64,000 bases of DNA from Tanypteryx hageni (taxonomy: Eukaryota; Arthropoda; Insecta; Odonata; Petaluridae). The notes beneath the pieces are model-generated. The model had not been told where the DNA came from. It did not search any database and saw only the letters and a program-made list of their open reading frames with translations. The stretch is taken from assembly GCA_028673005.1 (NCBI GenBank), contig CM054118.1:92232858-92296857 (forward strand). The letters run 5' to 3'. Positions 1-11,043 of this stretch are shown here, in pieces. Positions within the stretch are counted from its first letter, which is position 1; the number at the start of each line of letters is the position of its first letter. Position numbers and translations under genes: made by a program.

Positions 1-69
1 CTGGGATGCCGCGAGATTCTGTTTATCCTTGAGAGGGTGCCGCGCCTACAAAAAGGTTGGGAAACACTG
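1..69. mobile_element. hAT-type transposon terminus (truncated by window edge)
   Basis: The stretch ends in GGTTGGGAAACACTG, whose reverse complement CAGTGTTTCCCAACC is a typical hAT terminal inverted repeat. The inner part, read on the minus strand, continues GTAGGCGCGGCACCCTCTC and aligns base for base over about 50 nt with the hAT end at 61095, so both belong to one family. The rest of the element lies left of the window. No coding sequence is visible. Confidence 0.6.
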
Positions 70-1184
70 CTTTATGCTTTCCTCCGGCAACGGAGGAAGG
101 AAGGAAGAAAAAAGATCCGACAGAGAGTTGAATCCATATATAGCGTCTTCCTTTTCGCCTCCATCCCCATTTTAGACCTCCATCTCCACCGCCCCCACGT
201 GCATTGACATTATTACGCTGCGGAGAGGAGAGAGAGGTGAGCGGGAGGGAAAAGGGGCAGTAAGTGAGACGGCGCGTGGGGGCAGGGAGGGAAGGGGGGC
301 AGGGAGGGGTCCATCCGGTGCCATTAGCGTCTCAGAGGGGCGGACGAAGGTTTGATTATCGACTCGGAGGGGTAGAGGGTCTCTCTCTCCCTCTCTCCTA
401 TCTCCTCCACCTTCACCCACACCACCCTCCTCCACTTAAATCTCCCACTCTCTCAAGACCTCTCTTGCCTTTTGGGCGGCATTCACACAAGGGGCGAGTG
501 GGTGGGCGTGGCGGGCTATTTAAGGCGTTGAAAGGAGGCACTCTTTTTCGAACATCAAGGGCATCCCTCACACTCCGTCGCGTTTATTGTGCACTTTGAA
601 AAAAAAAAGTTGATTAGATACATAATGAAACCGTTTTGTGTGTTTACGCGCAAGTAAGGCGTATTTTATCCCGACACGAATAAGTTCTGCGCGAGTCGCG
701 AATGTTTAATGGACGACTCAACGTCCTCGTTATGACAGCTCTTAAGAGAGTTGTCGCGAGTATGGACCTCTCTGGAACACTTACTTTTTGGAATGGATCT
801 GATTGTTCGCGATACACCAGGGGGGATTTTTTTCGCTTTTTTCATTTTTCCGACGTTCATTTATGCTTGTCAAATTCTAGGGATTCTAAATCTAGGTTTA
901 GAACCAACATACAGCATTGATGTTTGCATTGAAACCGGATCAACAACTTGAGAAAAATGATTCAAAAAGACTATTTTTGCGGAGTTTCCAATAAAACGAA
1001 CAAATTTACGTGATTAAATTTCAAGAGTTTTGCGATATTGTAGGATTTATACTATAAATAAATTTAATATGACCCTTTGCGACACCTGGTTGACTAGGGT
1101 GAAATTTCTGGACCATTATGCTACTTACAGTGACCAGTTATCCCCCTTTATAATAAAACTCTATGTTTGTTGGTTGGTTGGTCC
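70..1184. other. Unassigned DNA with GA/CT-rich part and a possible TATA motif
   Basis: No gene is recognised. Positions 200-460 are GA- then CT-rich and create only low-complexity reading frames. A GC box-like GGGCGTGG and a TATTTAAG box sit near 505-525, but no TCAGT initiator follows about 30 bases downstream, so promoter function is unsupported. From 600 on the DNA is AT-rich without recognisable structure. Confidence 0.4.
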
Positions 1185-1757
1185 ATGTCACGCTCTTAAA
1201 ACGCGAATAACTCGATCAAATATGCAGATATAAACTTGAAATTTGGTAGAGATAATCTACTAATATGAAAATGCAGTGACAAAAGAAATTTTACGAAAAA
1301 CGATCAAGGTTCGATTCCAGAGGATTATTTGCATTCCCCATAAGATAGCACGTAAAAATCGACTTTTTGACGTGCAGGCTTTTCTTCATTTAGAGATTTT
1401 AAAAATTAGAAAAGATTAACCCACGACCTTTAGATATAGACCATTTTAAAGAATAAATTACAAGATTTCTTATTCTGTTCATCGTTATTCGTCTACAGTT
1501 CGAAATCTCTCATGTAAAACGTTTAACTCTCATATTTTGGGGAAATCTTGCAATTTTATCGGGTTGTTGCTATGCCTACCAATTATATTGTTAAACCTCG
1601 AAATCCTATTGTTATTTCAATCCTTATGGGTTTAAGCGTGCTTTGAAAGCTTTTAATACGAGAAGGAGAGAAAGACGGAATGAGGGAGAAAATTTTTTCG
1701 TAGCAATCAATGTAAACAACATTCCTTGCGTTATTCACGAGAAGGTACGCCTAAAAA
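1185..1757 (+). mobile_element. Helitron-like dispersed repeat, copy A (3' truncated)
   Basis: This copy aligns over more than 500 bases with 2240-2800 and, inverted, with 19990-20550. Shared landmarks are GCGAATAACTCGAT, CACGTAAAAATCGACTTTT, CCTCGAAATCCTATTGTTAT and GTAAACAACATTC. It contains GGTTCGATTCCAGAGG, which resembles an RNA polymerase III B box. Homology stops near 1757, before the hairpin-plus-CTAG terminus seen in copies B and C. It is non-coding. Confidence 0.65.
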
Positions 1758-2024
1758 CCTGAAATACTATAAAAATATTAAAATCGTTATGATGAGCTAA
1801 ATTCAATATTATTGAAATAGATATGGTATGAATATCGGAGACATATGCTGGACGTTTTAATAAATAGCGTGAAGGATTGTGCGATAGGTTTCGGGAGTTA
1901 ATTAGAAGAATGGAGGACTTGACGACGGTTTTGGAAATAGGGAGAGAAAAAGAGGTTTAAAAAAATCAAAGAGTCTGTGTGAATAATAACACAAGTTTTC
2001 AGTCCGTTGATCTGAGTGTAAAAA

Positions 2025-2095
2025 TTATTAAAACGCGAATGACTCCATCAATGATGTAGATAGAAAATTGACATTTGGCAGAAATTTAGGAGGAG
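2025..2095 (+). repeat. Short fragment of the same Helitron-like repeat
   Basis: ATTAAAACGCGAATGACTCC followed by GACATTTGGCAG matches the 5' part of copies A and B and then diverges. It is a truncated fourth copy between copies A and B. The surrounding 1758-2217 is otherwise unassigned GA-rich DNA. Confidence 0.5.
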
Positions 2096-2217
2096 GAAAG
2101 AGAATGGGAGGGAGGCATAGATAAAGGGAGGATGAATGGGAAGTACCTTAATTTTAATACATAATCTGCACATACCCGTCATATTTGACGGGCAATTACG
2201 CTAGTCTAACAATAATG

Positions 2218-3014
2218 AAAGCCTACTTCTGTCCCTTTGCCCCTTTGTGGCTCCCTCTGTCACGCTATAAAAATGCGAATAACTCGATAATGGAACAAGA
2301 TACATTTTTGATATTTGGCAGGAATGATCGATTCACATATTATAAGATGATGACGAAAATAAATCTTGAAAAAAGTCCTAGATTCGACTCCAAGGTAGGA
2401 CTTTCCATTTCCCATATGATAACACGTAAAAATCGACTTTTGACTTGCAGGCTTTTATTCTTTTTAAGATCTAAATTAGAAATAATTAACCTATTATCTT
2501 CGGATCTAGCCAATTTTAAATAAAATACTATGAAGTTTCTTATTCTGTTCATCTTTTCCCGCCTTCAGTTCGAAATCCCTCATGTTAAACGTTTAATTCA
2601 CATATTTTAGGGAAATCTTGCCATTTTAACAGGATGTTGCATGCCAATCCATTGCATTGTTAAACCTCGAAATCCTATTGTTATTTCAATCCTTATGGGT
2701 GAAAGCGTGCTTTGAATGCTCTTACAATTAGTACGAGAGAGAGAGAGAGAGAGAAATTCTTTTCATAGCAATCAAGGTAAACAACATTCGTTGCGTTATT
2801 TACGAGGAGTACATTTGAATGTAGAACATTAATCATTCGCATATTAAAATTAGGTATTTAGAATCATCGTAGAAGTTCGAAACTTGAAACAACGAACGCC
2901 TAAAAGAGCGAAAGTTTGTTTTCTTGCCATCCAAAGAAAGTCAAGCTCGTATATTTGTTCATTTTTTATTTCACAAAAAGCTTTCCCGTTGAATTTCAAC
3001 GGGCCTCTCCCTAG
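2218..3014 (+). mobile_element. Non-autonomous Helitron-like element, copy B
   Basis: This is the fullest copy of the repeat family. Its 3' end carries a perfect palindrome, CCCGTTGAATTTCAACGGG (2985-3003), then seven bases and CTAG (3011-3014), followed by T. A short hairpin a few bases before CTRR with insertion next to T is the hallmark of Helitron 3' ends. The inverted copy C at 19784 ends in the same way. The left limit is where copies B and C stop aligning (AAAGCCTACTTCTG); I could not find a 5' TC end with confidence. No Rep/helicase sequence is present, and internal reading frames are short and not conserved. A GA microsatellite lies at about 2738-2753. Confidence 0.6.
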
Positions 3015-3248
3015 TTATAAAGAATGTTGCACTTCATATACTGCGAAGGATTTAGTATAAAATTCCATCAGGAATAAATGATTTTAGATGTTGCATCGAT
3101 TTGAAAACATCATCTATTGTTATACCGAATTATGAATATTTTACTCGGTTTTCACAGATGATCTTTTGAAAAACGCTCACGTATAATAAACCATATAGTA
3201 GAAGTAAATATCCAATGAACATGGGAAATTACGCAATTTATGGCTTTT

Positions 3249-4612
3249 ATTTTTCTAGTAAGAAACAAAAAACTCTGGGTCACAGCAGCCATGCTGCAAA
3301 AAATGGAACAGAGGAAAAAGTGGAAAAACGTAAACATTGAAGAAGGCCAAAGAAAGTACAAGGAGTTAAATAATGCTTTAAGGAGGAAAACAGATAAAAC
3401 CAGAGAACAGTGGATAAATGAGAAATTGTCGAGTGTGAAAGAATTTGTAGAACAGACCTCATATATAGCAAAGCAAGGGAACTATTCAAGAAAACGGCAA
3501 GAAAGATAGATGCAAAGGAATCACGAACAAAAGTGGTAAAATAATAATCAAAAGAATTGAAGGTAAAATAGAAAAGGAGCTGCAGTTTGGTTTCAGAAGA
3601 GGAAGAGGGACAAGAGATGTCATAGGATGTATGAGGATGATGATAGAAAGAGCACAATAAGTCAATAAGGATATGTACTTTTGTTTTGTAGATTGGGAGA
3701 AAGCTTTTGACCGAGTGAAATGGGATAAAATGTTGGGTATTTTAAATAAAATAGGGATAGAATGGAAAGATAGATTGCTTGAAAACCTTTACTTAGATCA
3801 AAAGATTAGAGTCAGGGTTGAAGGAGAAGAAACAGAAAGTACTTCAATAGGGAGGGGAGTGAGGCAGGGATGTCGTATTTCACCAGCGATATTTAATATT
3901 TATGCAGAAACAATAACAGAAGAAGCGTTGATGGAAGAGAAAGGATTTAAGATAGGAGGTGAAAGTATTACCACCATTAAATACGCAGATGATCAGGGAT
4001 TAATAGCAGAAGGCGAGAAAGAGCTTCAGAGAATGACAGTATCTTAGCGCAGGATGGAAGTAGTACACAGGACATCAGAAGTAGCATTGAAATGACAAAA
4101 GCAGCATTTAACGATAAGGAGCTTCTCACAAGCAAGAAAATAAATTTAGAAACAAGAAAGAAATTAGCGAAATGCTACATATGGAGCATAGATCTTTATG
4201 GCGCAGAGACGTGGACGGTAAGGAGCAAGGAGGAAAATATGTAGAAAGTTCTGAGATGTGGGTATGGAGGAGTATGATGAAAGTGAAATGGACAGAGAGG
4301 AAGAGAAACGAAGAAGTATTAGATATGGTGGGAGAAGAAAGGACGCTAATAAAAACAATCAGGAAAAGAAAAGCAAATTGGATAGGGCACATATTGAGAA
4401 GACAATGTTTACAAAGGACGATCTTAGAAGGCAAAATTTGTGGAGCAAGAGGAAGAGGGAGAAAAAGAATAGGAATATTAGAGAATTTAAAACAGGAATA
4501 TATCACTTAATAGGGGTATAAAAGAGTCTTCTAGGGAGAGAAGGAGATGGAGGCAGCGATTCAGCTAAAACCTGTCTTCCGACAGAAGCACGATGATGAT
4601 GATTTTTCTAGT
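3249..4612 (+). mobile_element. 5'-truncated non-LTR retrotransposon (LINE) insertion with target duplication
   Basis: The insertion is bounded by an 11-bp direct repeat, ATTTTTCTAGT, at 3249-3259 and 4602-4612, consistent with target-primed reverse transcription. Its 3' end is a short GAT-repeat tail (GATGATGATGAT) instead of poly(A). The body holds the endonuclease-RT linker, a reverse transcriptase domain and the LINE C-terminal tail in order, all on the plus strand but in three frames. The 5' half with the endonuclease is missing. Confidence 0.85.
3262..4520 (+). pseudogene. LINE reverse transcriptase pseudogene
   Basis: The product would have been the reverse transcriptase of a LINE, copying its own RNA at a nicked chromosome. 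Three blocks are visible. First, a basic linker (about 3280-3509) with WKNVNIEEGQRKYKELNNAL. Second, after one TAA at about 3658, the palm domain (3560-4047) with FGFRRGRGTRD, the block-A motif FVDWEKAFDRVKW, GVRQGCRISPAIFN and the catalytic YADD. Third, a C-terminal tail in another frame (4172-4510) with WIGHILRR and GARGRGRKR, typical of LINE C-termini. Stops and frameshifts separate the blocks, and the region between YADD and the tail is shortened, so this copy is dead. The clade cannot be fixed by eye; YADDQ points to the CR1/L2/I-like side rather than RTE. Confidence 0.85.
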
Positions 4613-6826
4613 CTTCTAATATTTATTTCTTCTAGTTTTTCTTATTTATTCAATTCTCATTCCTCATTTTCTCGATAACATTCTATAATACGATGAATTT
4701 TCCCAAGCTTAAAATTCTCACGGCATAATGTTGAAAATATGTATCTGTTCGTTTGATGGTTTGAGTTTAACGTAAAAATTATACCATGTATTCTTCAGAA
4801 TCACTTCAAAGATTTGTCTTCTAATAGTCTCTCATTCTATTAAGGAAACATTTATCACAAGTGTTGGCCGATTTTGAATAAAATAGCACAGCTAGCATAC
4901 TATGAAAGAAGAGGTAAATGATTTACTTCGACTTTTGTCTGTTAGATACAGACGATCGAATTTTTCCGACTCAAGTTTGTTATAAACGCCATTATACCGC
5001 TTGGAAAATTCAAAACAAATGCGACGTTAATTGATGTAAATACGCTAAACAACCATACGTTTGAAAACTTCTTCATTTGACTTGTTATCACTTCCTCGCA
5101 ACGAGGTCTTTCCCAAGTACAGCATTCACAGGAAGTGTGATAGCAGTAATTATTATCAACTTGTTAAGTAGGACGGAATCCTTTCGCCATATGCATTCTT
5201 CGTTTTTGCTAATTCGTTGCTAACATTCTTTAGTCAACTTAAAAACATACAGAAACTTACATACTTGTATTTTAATTTATAATCACGATAGTATGCGCTT
5301 CAACTCATATATCAGACAAGAATATTCTCTTTTAGTTATATTTCAGAAAATAAATTCCAACTAAAATCTTTTTCTTCATCTTTTCCAGTTTTAGATTGGT
5401 GCACTTCATTCACCGCCCCAATTAAAAGTATCTCCTTCCGAAATTATGCAAATGCATATCGAGCGATGAGGTTGAAGTAAGAGCAAATAAAATGAGTTTC
5501 CCGTCTCTTTAGGTTGGAAGAAATGCCTGAAACTTTGAAGCCTCTTGGCTGCAGGGTGCGCTATCAGCATTTGCGTTTTATTTCGGAAGTGGGGAACCGG
5601 AAAACCATGACGACGGAAAGAGGAAGTTAGGATCTTTTTTGAGTTACTCAAGCAGCGAAGAGAGAGAGAGAGAAAGAGAGAGAGTGAGTGAGGGAGAAGG
5701 ACCGGATGAGTGAAAGAGACGAGTGTTCCTTAACGCTTTCCAACGCCTCTAGTTAAATAAGAAAGAAATACTGTTCATTTCGGGAGACCTCTGCAAACAC
5801 CCCCAAGAGCTCTAAATATGCTTATTTTTTTAAAACGTGTTTCTTCAACTCGACGCGGAGGTTGTCATAAACATAAACTTTCGCACTCTTCTTGATATCG
5901 TTTCGATGGCGACATAAATGACTTTTTTGTGACATGTCCGCCACTGACCGAGAGATCCTAAAAAAGGCTCGTTATTATGGCCGCCTCTATTTCTTTTAAA
6001 AAGGCCAAATATTGGGCGTGTCTCCCGTTGAGGAAATTCGTATCGGTGGCGGGCGTTTGTTTTAATATTCAGGATGGACCGTGCTAGTTCGCAGGAGAGG
6101 GAGTGGCTGGCGCTACGTCATCTCATGCCTCGACCATGAGTTCAGTGTTAAGGTCAAAAGAGGCGCATCGCAAATTGCGCGCTATATCAAGGTCGAGAAA
6201 TGCAACATTAGCTGTTTATATGAAATACTAGATGAATTTGCCCATTTATAGCGGACTTTGCAATCAGTCGATATAAAAAAATAAATTAGGCCACCTTGGT
6301 TGCTATCGGAACCTTTCATGCAAGTTTCTTATGTAATTCGCTATCGGTACGTGATCATAGCAATCCTACCAAATTTGGTTGAACTGGCTGAAGAGACGGC
6401 TGAGATATTGAGCGTTACGGACAGAATGACCAAGTGACCAAGGGAATAAGCGTTTTATAGTTAAATGATGTACGGAACGAGTAAGAAAAACTCTGAAATG
6501 TGGATTATTCGAGAAAACAGAGTTAGTAGAAATAACAATATAATATTGATGCGGAAACTAGTATATTTATGGAACACTTTCTAAGTTTCAAATTAATCTA
6601 TGTTCAATTCATCCCGTTCTCGTGCAGTGAAATACAAACATTTACAGTTAGTACAGGCGTTCCGAAGATGAAGGAAGTTGGTTGGTCGGTTTTGGTTGTG
6701 TCGAAAAATTTACCTAGAAAAAAATACATTACTATAATCACCATAGTATATTATTGAACTACTCTTCAAGCAGTAAAAATGAAAATCCTACAACTAGTTG
6801 TTTTACTTACTGTATAATTTATTTAA
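4613..6826. other. Unassigned AT-rich DNA
   Basis: No gene or element is recognised here. A short GA microsatellite lies at about 5657-5690. The interval 5880-6180 is more CG-rich. Frames in this interval are short and biased by simple sequence. Confidence 0.4.
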
Positions 6827-7800
6827 TTAACGATATACACTTCTTATGACGCTCCAAAATGCCACAAATAAGTCATCTGCATCTTTTCTTAAAACTTTCC
6901 AACAAAAATGATCAAGATGAGACTGTAGAAGTTCTTTCTTGACTCCTCTCATTTTTTAAGAATGCGTGTTTTAGAATCCAACCAAGACCGCTCAATTGCT
7001 TGAGTATTTGTTCCGGTGGCAGGATCAATGTAATTTTCTTGGTGATTGACTGTGAAATGGCAATATCCGATGGCATTTAGATCCCCATATGCCGGCCATT
7101 CGTCGGAATGAATAACCGAACCTAATTCACATTCACGTTGAATTATGGGAATCAAGGTGTTTCTGTCACGCCGTTGCACGTACAAATATCGGCAATCACA
7201 TCCTCGCTTAAGATCAAAAACCCAAGGCCCGTCATTTCTAGCATCATGGTTTCTGTTATGTTGAACAACCGCGTCACTATCTTCGGACTGAGGAGCTTGG
7301 TCACCAATTAACAATCTCCCAATATTATATTTTCGTCGACCAGCAAATCGAGCCTCGTCAATTTGAATGGGATTATCCAATGTGCCGACCATCTGACCTC
7401 TAGTACGATAGGAAACAATGGATCGACTCACTTCTCGGTCTGTAATAGTGTTATGCGACTTTCCTGTTAGAATAACTACCGTGTCCATCGGTATTTCCAA
7501 AACAAAAACATCACTAGTTCTAAAATTTCACACAAACTCAACTTGAAGTTCGATTTATTGTTAATGTCTGTGTAATGGAAAAATTCGTTGCCTTTCCGAA
7601 CAGAACGCGAAGTTTGGCATCCTTTGAGAGGACAACGAAGTGCAGGCCTGAATTCTCCACCTCTATCACCTTTTCTTTTTTCTTGCATCTGGCTGCCACA
7701 TCTATGACAAGGCTCTGCTGCTTCTACTGCATCCAGAAGATAATGCTCACGTAAAAATGCCACGGCGGTGTCTTCTGTCAAGATGACAATGTGGACCGCA
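6827..7800 (-). pseudogene. Merlin-type (IS1595/ISXO2-like) DDE transposase pseudogene
   Basis: Read on the minus strand this is a nearly full-length transposase of the eukaryotic Merlin superfamily, related to bacterial IS1595/IS1016. It would cut and paste its own element. An N-terminal zinc ribbon is visible (CHRCGSQM ... RCPLKGCQ, about 7600-7730), followed by SVRKGNEFFHYTD and a helix-turn-helix region. The DDE core follows: first D in IQIDEARFAGRRKYNIGR (about 7330-7380), second D in VIHSDEWPAYGDLN (about 7070-7110), and E in GTNTQAIERSWLDSK (about 6970-7020). There are two frameshifts. One, near 7480-7500, separates ILELVMFLFWKY from IPMDTVVILTGKSHNTITD. The other, near 6950, separates TRILKK from MRGVKKELLQSHLD, which continues to a stop at 6827. 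No convincing start codon is seen; TTG at 7781 is not a likely eukaryotic start. I did not find terminal inverted repeats. The gene is inactive, but its length suggests a recent arrival. Confidence 0.85.
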
Positions 7801-8289
7801 TGGACTACACCGGCAGATCACGCAAATGGCGGTAGACCGCAAGCTATAGTAGCACCGATTAATCTTATATTTCGAGGTATTTCGGTTGAACTGTTTTAGA
7901 CATCTCTTACAGCTTAGTTTTGGAGAGTTATAATCGATCATTAATATTTTTTCTATTCATCATTACCGATGTCTGATCGGAGAATTAGGAGCTACGGCAA
8001 TCTTTCACTTCAACGTATTTGATTCTCTCCTCAAATTCACGCACAGCGACGTGCAAATTTCAACGCTTCATTCGCTTTCTCGCGATTCCAGAATTACTTT
8101 AATCCAATACAAATTAATGCTTCCACGAATTCGACCAAATTCGCAGGTCACATTTCATTGCAAAGCAGAATCGCTTTATCCACATCGCGGTTTATACTCT
8201 CTCACTCTTTATATATATATATACACATACCATCTCTCTATTCTCTCTCGCCCTCCCCTTCCTCGCCTCCTTTCTTCGCGCACCCTGTA
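7801..8289. other. Flank of the Merlin element, unassigned
   Basis: The right flank of the transposase contains a short TA run (about 8211-8226) and a CT-rich piece. The cysteine-containing minus-strand frame at 7747-7941 does not continue in frame into the transposase and is not supported as coding. No terminal repeat could be paired. Confidence 0.35.
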
Positions 8290-9039
8290 CTATCCATAGG
8301 GAATATATTTTTCAAATTTTACCCGATTTAGCCCTTTTTTTACCTCCCGATTCGTTTTTTAAAAAAATCGGCTAAACCCCGAATGAACTCGAAAATGCTA
8401 CACTAGTAATAAAATGATTAAGGTTGAATCAGGTCCTTCAAACTTTCGAACACGATTTATAATATGCAAACGCTTTACAATTTCAGCTCACGTCTACATT
8501 TGATATAAATAACCTTCATTGATTTGGATCTAATTTATTTGAAATCTCGAGTTTATCACTTAATTATAACTATTTCAAAAACGCCGGGTTATCGACAGAA
8601 ATCGAGACGTAATTAATTCGTACGGACGTTACATCTCGCGGAGAAGAAGATGGGCAAAAGTTTCTCCAAGACACAAAACTTTATCGTTTGACAATATCAC
8701 GGATATGGAATATCACTCACACGTCACACGACACAACATCGCATTATTCTCTGTTTTTTAGGATGATTGAATAGCGGCAACAATCAGCAACACTTTCAGA
8801 CATTGCTGTGCATTACCAGTTCACATGTGCAGCCAATCCAGGCCCAAAAACATATAGCGTGTATAATATAATGTGCACTGGTTAAAAAATGTATTTCTAT
8901 TAAACCCGTTATAACCCAAATTCTTTAAAAATGTAATTGCTTTGCTTTTATTAAAACCCGATTTGTTTTAAAAACCCGATAACTACCCCCGACTGCGGTT
9001 TTATTTTTAACCGGAATAATATATTCCCTGCCTATCCAC
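8290..9039. mobile_element. Non-autonomous hAT-type element with 7/8-bp target duplication
   Basis: Twelve-base inverted termini match exactly: AGGGAATATATT (8298-8309) and AATATATTCCCT (9018-9029). They are flanked by CTATCCAT (8290-8297) and CTATCCAC (9032-9039), a 7-of-8 duplication fitting the hAT target pattern nTnnnnAn. Subterminal DNA on both sides is rich in AACCCG/CCCGATTT words. The interior of about 730 bp has no transposase frame, so this is a deletion derivative or MITE. Confidence 0.75.
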
Positions 9040-9850
9040 CGCGCTGAAACCCATAGAACTGCTCTCTCTAAAGTTTTCGACGATTATCTGTTAGCAATTA
9101 TGAGGTTGAACTTTGAATTTCCAATCCATACGGCTATTAGTGTGGCGCTCGACCATTTTTGGAGCGATCCGACCGAAAGACCAATTTTCAGGGGCGTTGT
9201 ACGAAACGTGGTTCTTCCTCCCGACATATTCTCGCAAATGCGTCTGCCTTTTTCCTCCGATACTGCGTAAAGGCGTTTCTTCACTGGGAACGACTTCGAC
9301 GATATCGTACCAGCAGAAAAAAAGAAACTCAAACCGCACTTCCGTATCCGACTCCTCGTGATTTCCTTCCACGTCCATTTTTAACTAGTTATTTACCTTT
9401 CTCTTCCACCCATTCTCTTCCTCCTCTCTCTCGCAGACGTTTTCCACCCCATTCGCTTCGTGGGTGTTTTCCTGCATGGGTTTTAACTAGCCAGGTCCTT
9501 CCTAGGTTTTTCCCACAAATACTTTGTCTTTCTTAGAAGATTTCCTGAATGTGTATCTATCTATCTATCTCTCTCCCTCTCTGTCTATATTAGTCTTTTA
9601 TCCTCTTAATCGTTCTTGATGTAATTTAAGGTATTTTAATATAAGGTAACATATCATTGAGGAAGGGTTAAATGTAAGAGTGGACCTATTTCTCCTTCTC
9701 AAATGTCAAAATTTAGTCTCCTTTTCCATCCCGCGTGTTATCCCTTCCCATCTCCTGCCTCCTTCCCCAAAAGAGCTCCGACCTAGCCGGAATTTCCTTT
9801 TGGCAAGCGCCTTACGGTTTTTTTTTAACAGTCTCCACTTCGGTGTATCT
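9040..9850. other. Unassigned DNA upstream of the candidate leader
   Basis: No recognised gene. The reading frames at 9084-9536 overlap on both strands and show no known domain. A TATC/CT repeat lies at about 9553-9585. This interval would hold the upstream regulatory region if the promoter proposed at 9855 is real. Confidence 0.35.
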
Positions 9851-9854
9851 CTCG

Positions 9855-9892
9855 TCAGTTAGTCAGTCAGCCCCGCGGAGGCCACGAGGTCG
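9855..9892 (+). promoter_or_regulatory. Candidate core promoter: initiator cluster plus DPE-like motif
   Basis: TCAGTTAGTCAGTCAG (9855-9870) contains overlapping copies of the arthropod initiator TCAGTY. GGTCG (9888-9892) fits the downstream promoter element RGWYV and lies at exactly +28 to +32 if the A at 9861 is +1; from the better initiator A at 9857 it would start at +32. No TATA box is seen at -30. It opens directly into the ATG-free leader, which supports the call. No experimental start is available. Confidence 0.45.
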
Positions 9893-11043
9893 GTGCTAGC
9901 GAGAGAGTGAGAGAGAGAGAACGTGCGCCAAGGAGACGAAAGAGCTATAGTGGGAGACTCGTGGTCCTTCTTCTTCCTCATCCCCTCCTTCCCACTCTTA
10001 CTCACTCACTCACTCGTAGGAGGCGTGGGTGTGTGCGTTATAGCCTCCTCTTCCCCCCCTCTCGAGTGTGTGTGTGTCTGTGTTCAGAAGAGTCCACCCG
10101 CCACCCCGCTCGTTCGTGGCTGTTGAATCGCCGGGACTCACTCGGGCGTCGGACTCGGCCGAAGACGCACTCTTCCTACCTGCTCGCTGCTTGGACTGCC
10201 GCCCGAACGACTCGCCCCCTTCGCGATCACAAAGGGGAACCTTCGACGAGGAGAAGATTCCGAGGGCGCGTACGAGTCGTGTGTGATTCTGCGTGAGAAG
10301 TGGAGGATTTGCCCACCCTCCCCTCCTCTCCCACCGATCTTCTCTCCTCCTCTCTTTTTATCTCCTCTCCTCCCCTCTCTCGCCTAAAACTCCGCCCCTC
10401 TTCCTCCCTCGTCGGGAAAACCTCCCTCCCAACCACCCTCCACCTCCTTGGGCCGAGATTGTCAACTTGTTTCACCCACCCACCGAGAAAGGAAGGATCG
10501 TTCTCCCCGAAAAGGGAGCGGAAAAAGATCGAGTTTCTTTTTTTATATATATACGCGCGCTATTCTGTTCCTTTTTCCCGTTTGTGTTCTTGTGTGCGAG
10601 AAAGCGAAAGAGAGAGACTCGCAACGGAGTAAAACGACGCGAAAAAAGGAGTGGTTCTGAGTTTTTGTTGCTGTTTTTTTCTGTTCTGCGATTGTTCCTT
10701 TTTGTTTTTTTTCCATCCGTCGTTTGTTTGGAGTGCTTCGTTTTATTTTTTCCTCATATTATTCGAGAGGTCCTCGCGGAGGAGTGAAAAAGGCAGTTCG
10801 CAGCTCTCTTGGTGGTTCGTGTGTTTGTGTGAAAGAGAGAGAGAGAGGAATATATATCTCTCCGTCTCTCTCCGCTGGTGAGGAGGGTTAAGCCCTTCGA
10901 ATCGTCTTTGCACTCGAGAATCGTCTCGGATTCTCCCTTTCCTCACGTTTCGTCCGCAAATCCAATCCACGACGCTTCGGACGGAGCAGAGATGTTCGTC
11001 TCGTTTGGGAGGTTCGCTCCCACGCAGGCGACAGTCAACCAAC
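9857..11043 (+). other. Candidate first exon: long ATG-free 5' leader
   Basis: From 9705 to 10991 the plus strand contains no ATG at all, about 1.29 kb where roughly twenty would be expected by chance. The first ATG, at 10992, opens a frame that reaches a good splice donor. The stretch is GC- and CT/GA-rich, unlike the AT-rich flanks. Long upstream-ATG-free leaders are typical of regulatory genes. The many frames crossing it start at GTG or TTG and are artefacts of biased composition. An intron inside the leader cannot be excluded. Confidence 0.5.
10992..11043 (+). CDS. Candidate first coding exon (N-terminal 17 codons), unidentified gene
   Basis: ATG at 10992 with G at -3 (GCAGAGATGT) starts MFVSFGRFAPTQATVNQ plus one base (phase 1). 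It is followed by AAC|GTAAGC, a good donor matching at positions +1 to +5. Without splicing the frame would run on to a stop near 11105. I do not recognise the peptide. It has no signal sequence or known domain. The next exon is not evident, implying a first intron that may span much of the window. Support comes from the leader, not from homology. The alternative is a non-coding exon or a chance ATG. Confidence 0.4.

Noticed and set aside
500..550. TATA promoter (TATTTAAG) near 515
   Set aside because: No initiator, leader or coding exon follows; surrounding sequence is low-complexity.
7747..7941. Cysteine-rich minus-strand frame as the transposase N-terminus
   Set aside because: It is in a different frame from the transposase, overlaps its start, and the transposase has its own zinc ribbon downstream.
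9907..10787. Several overlapping frames of 70-164 residues
   Set aside because: None begins with ATG (there is none here); they arise from the GC/CT-rich leader.
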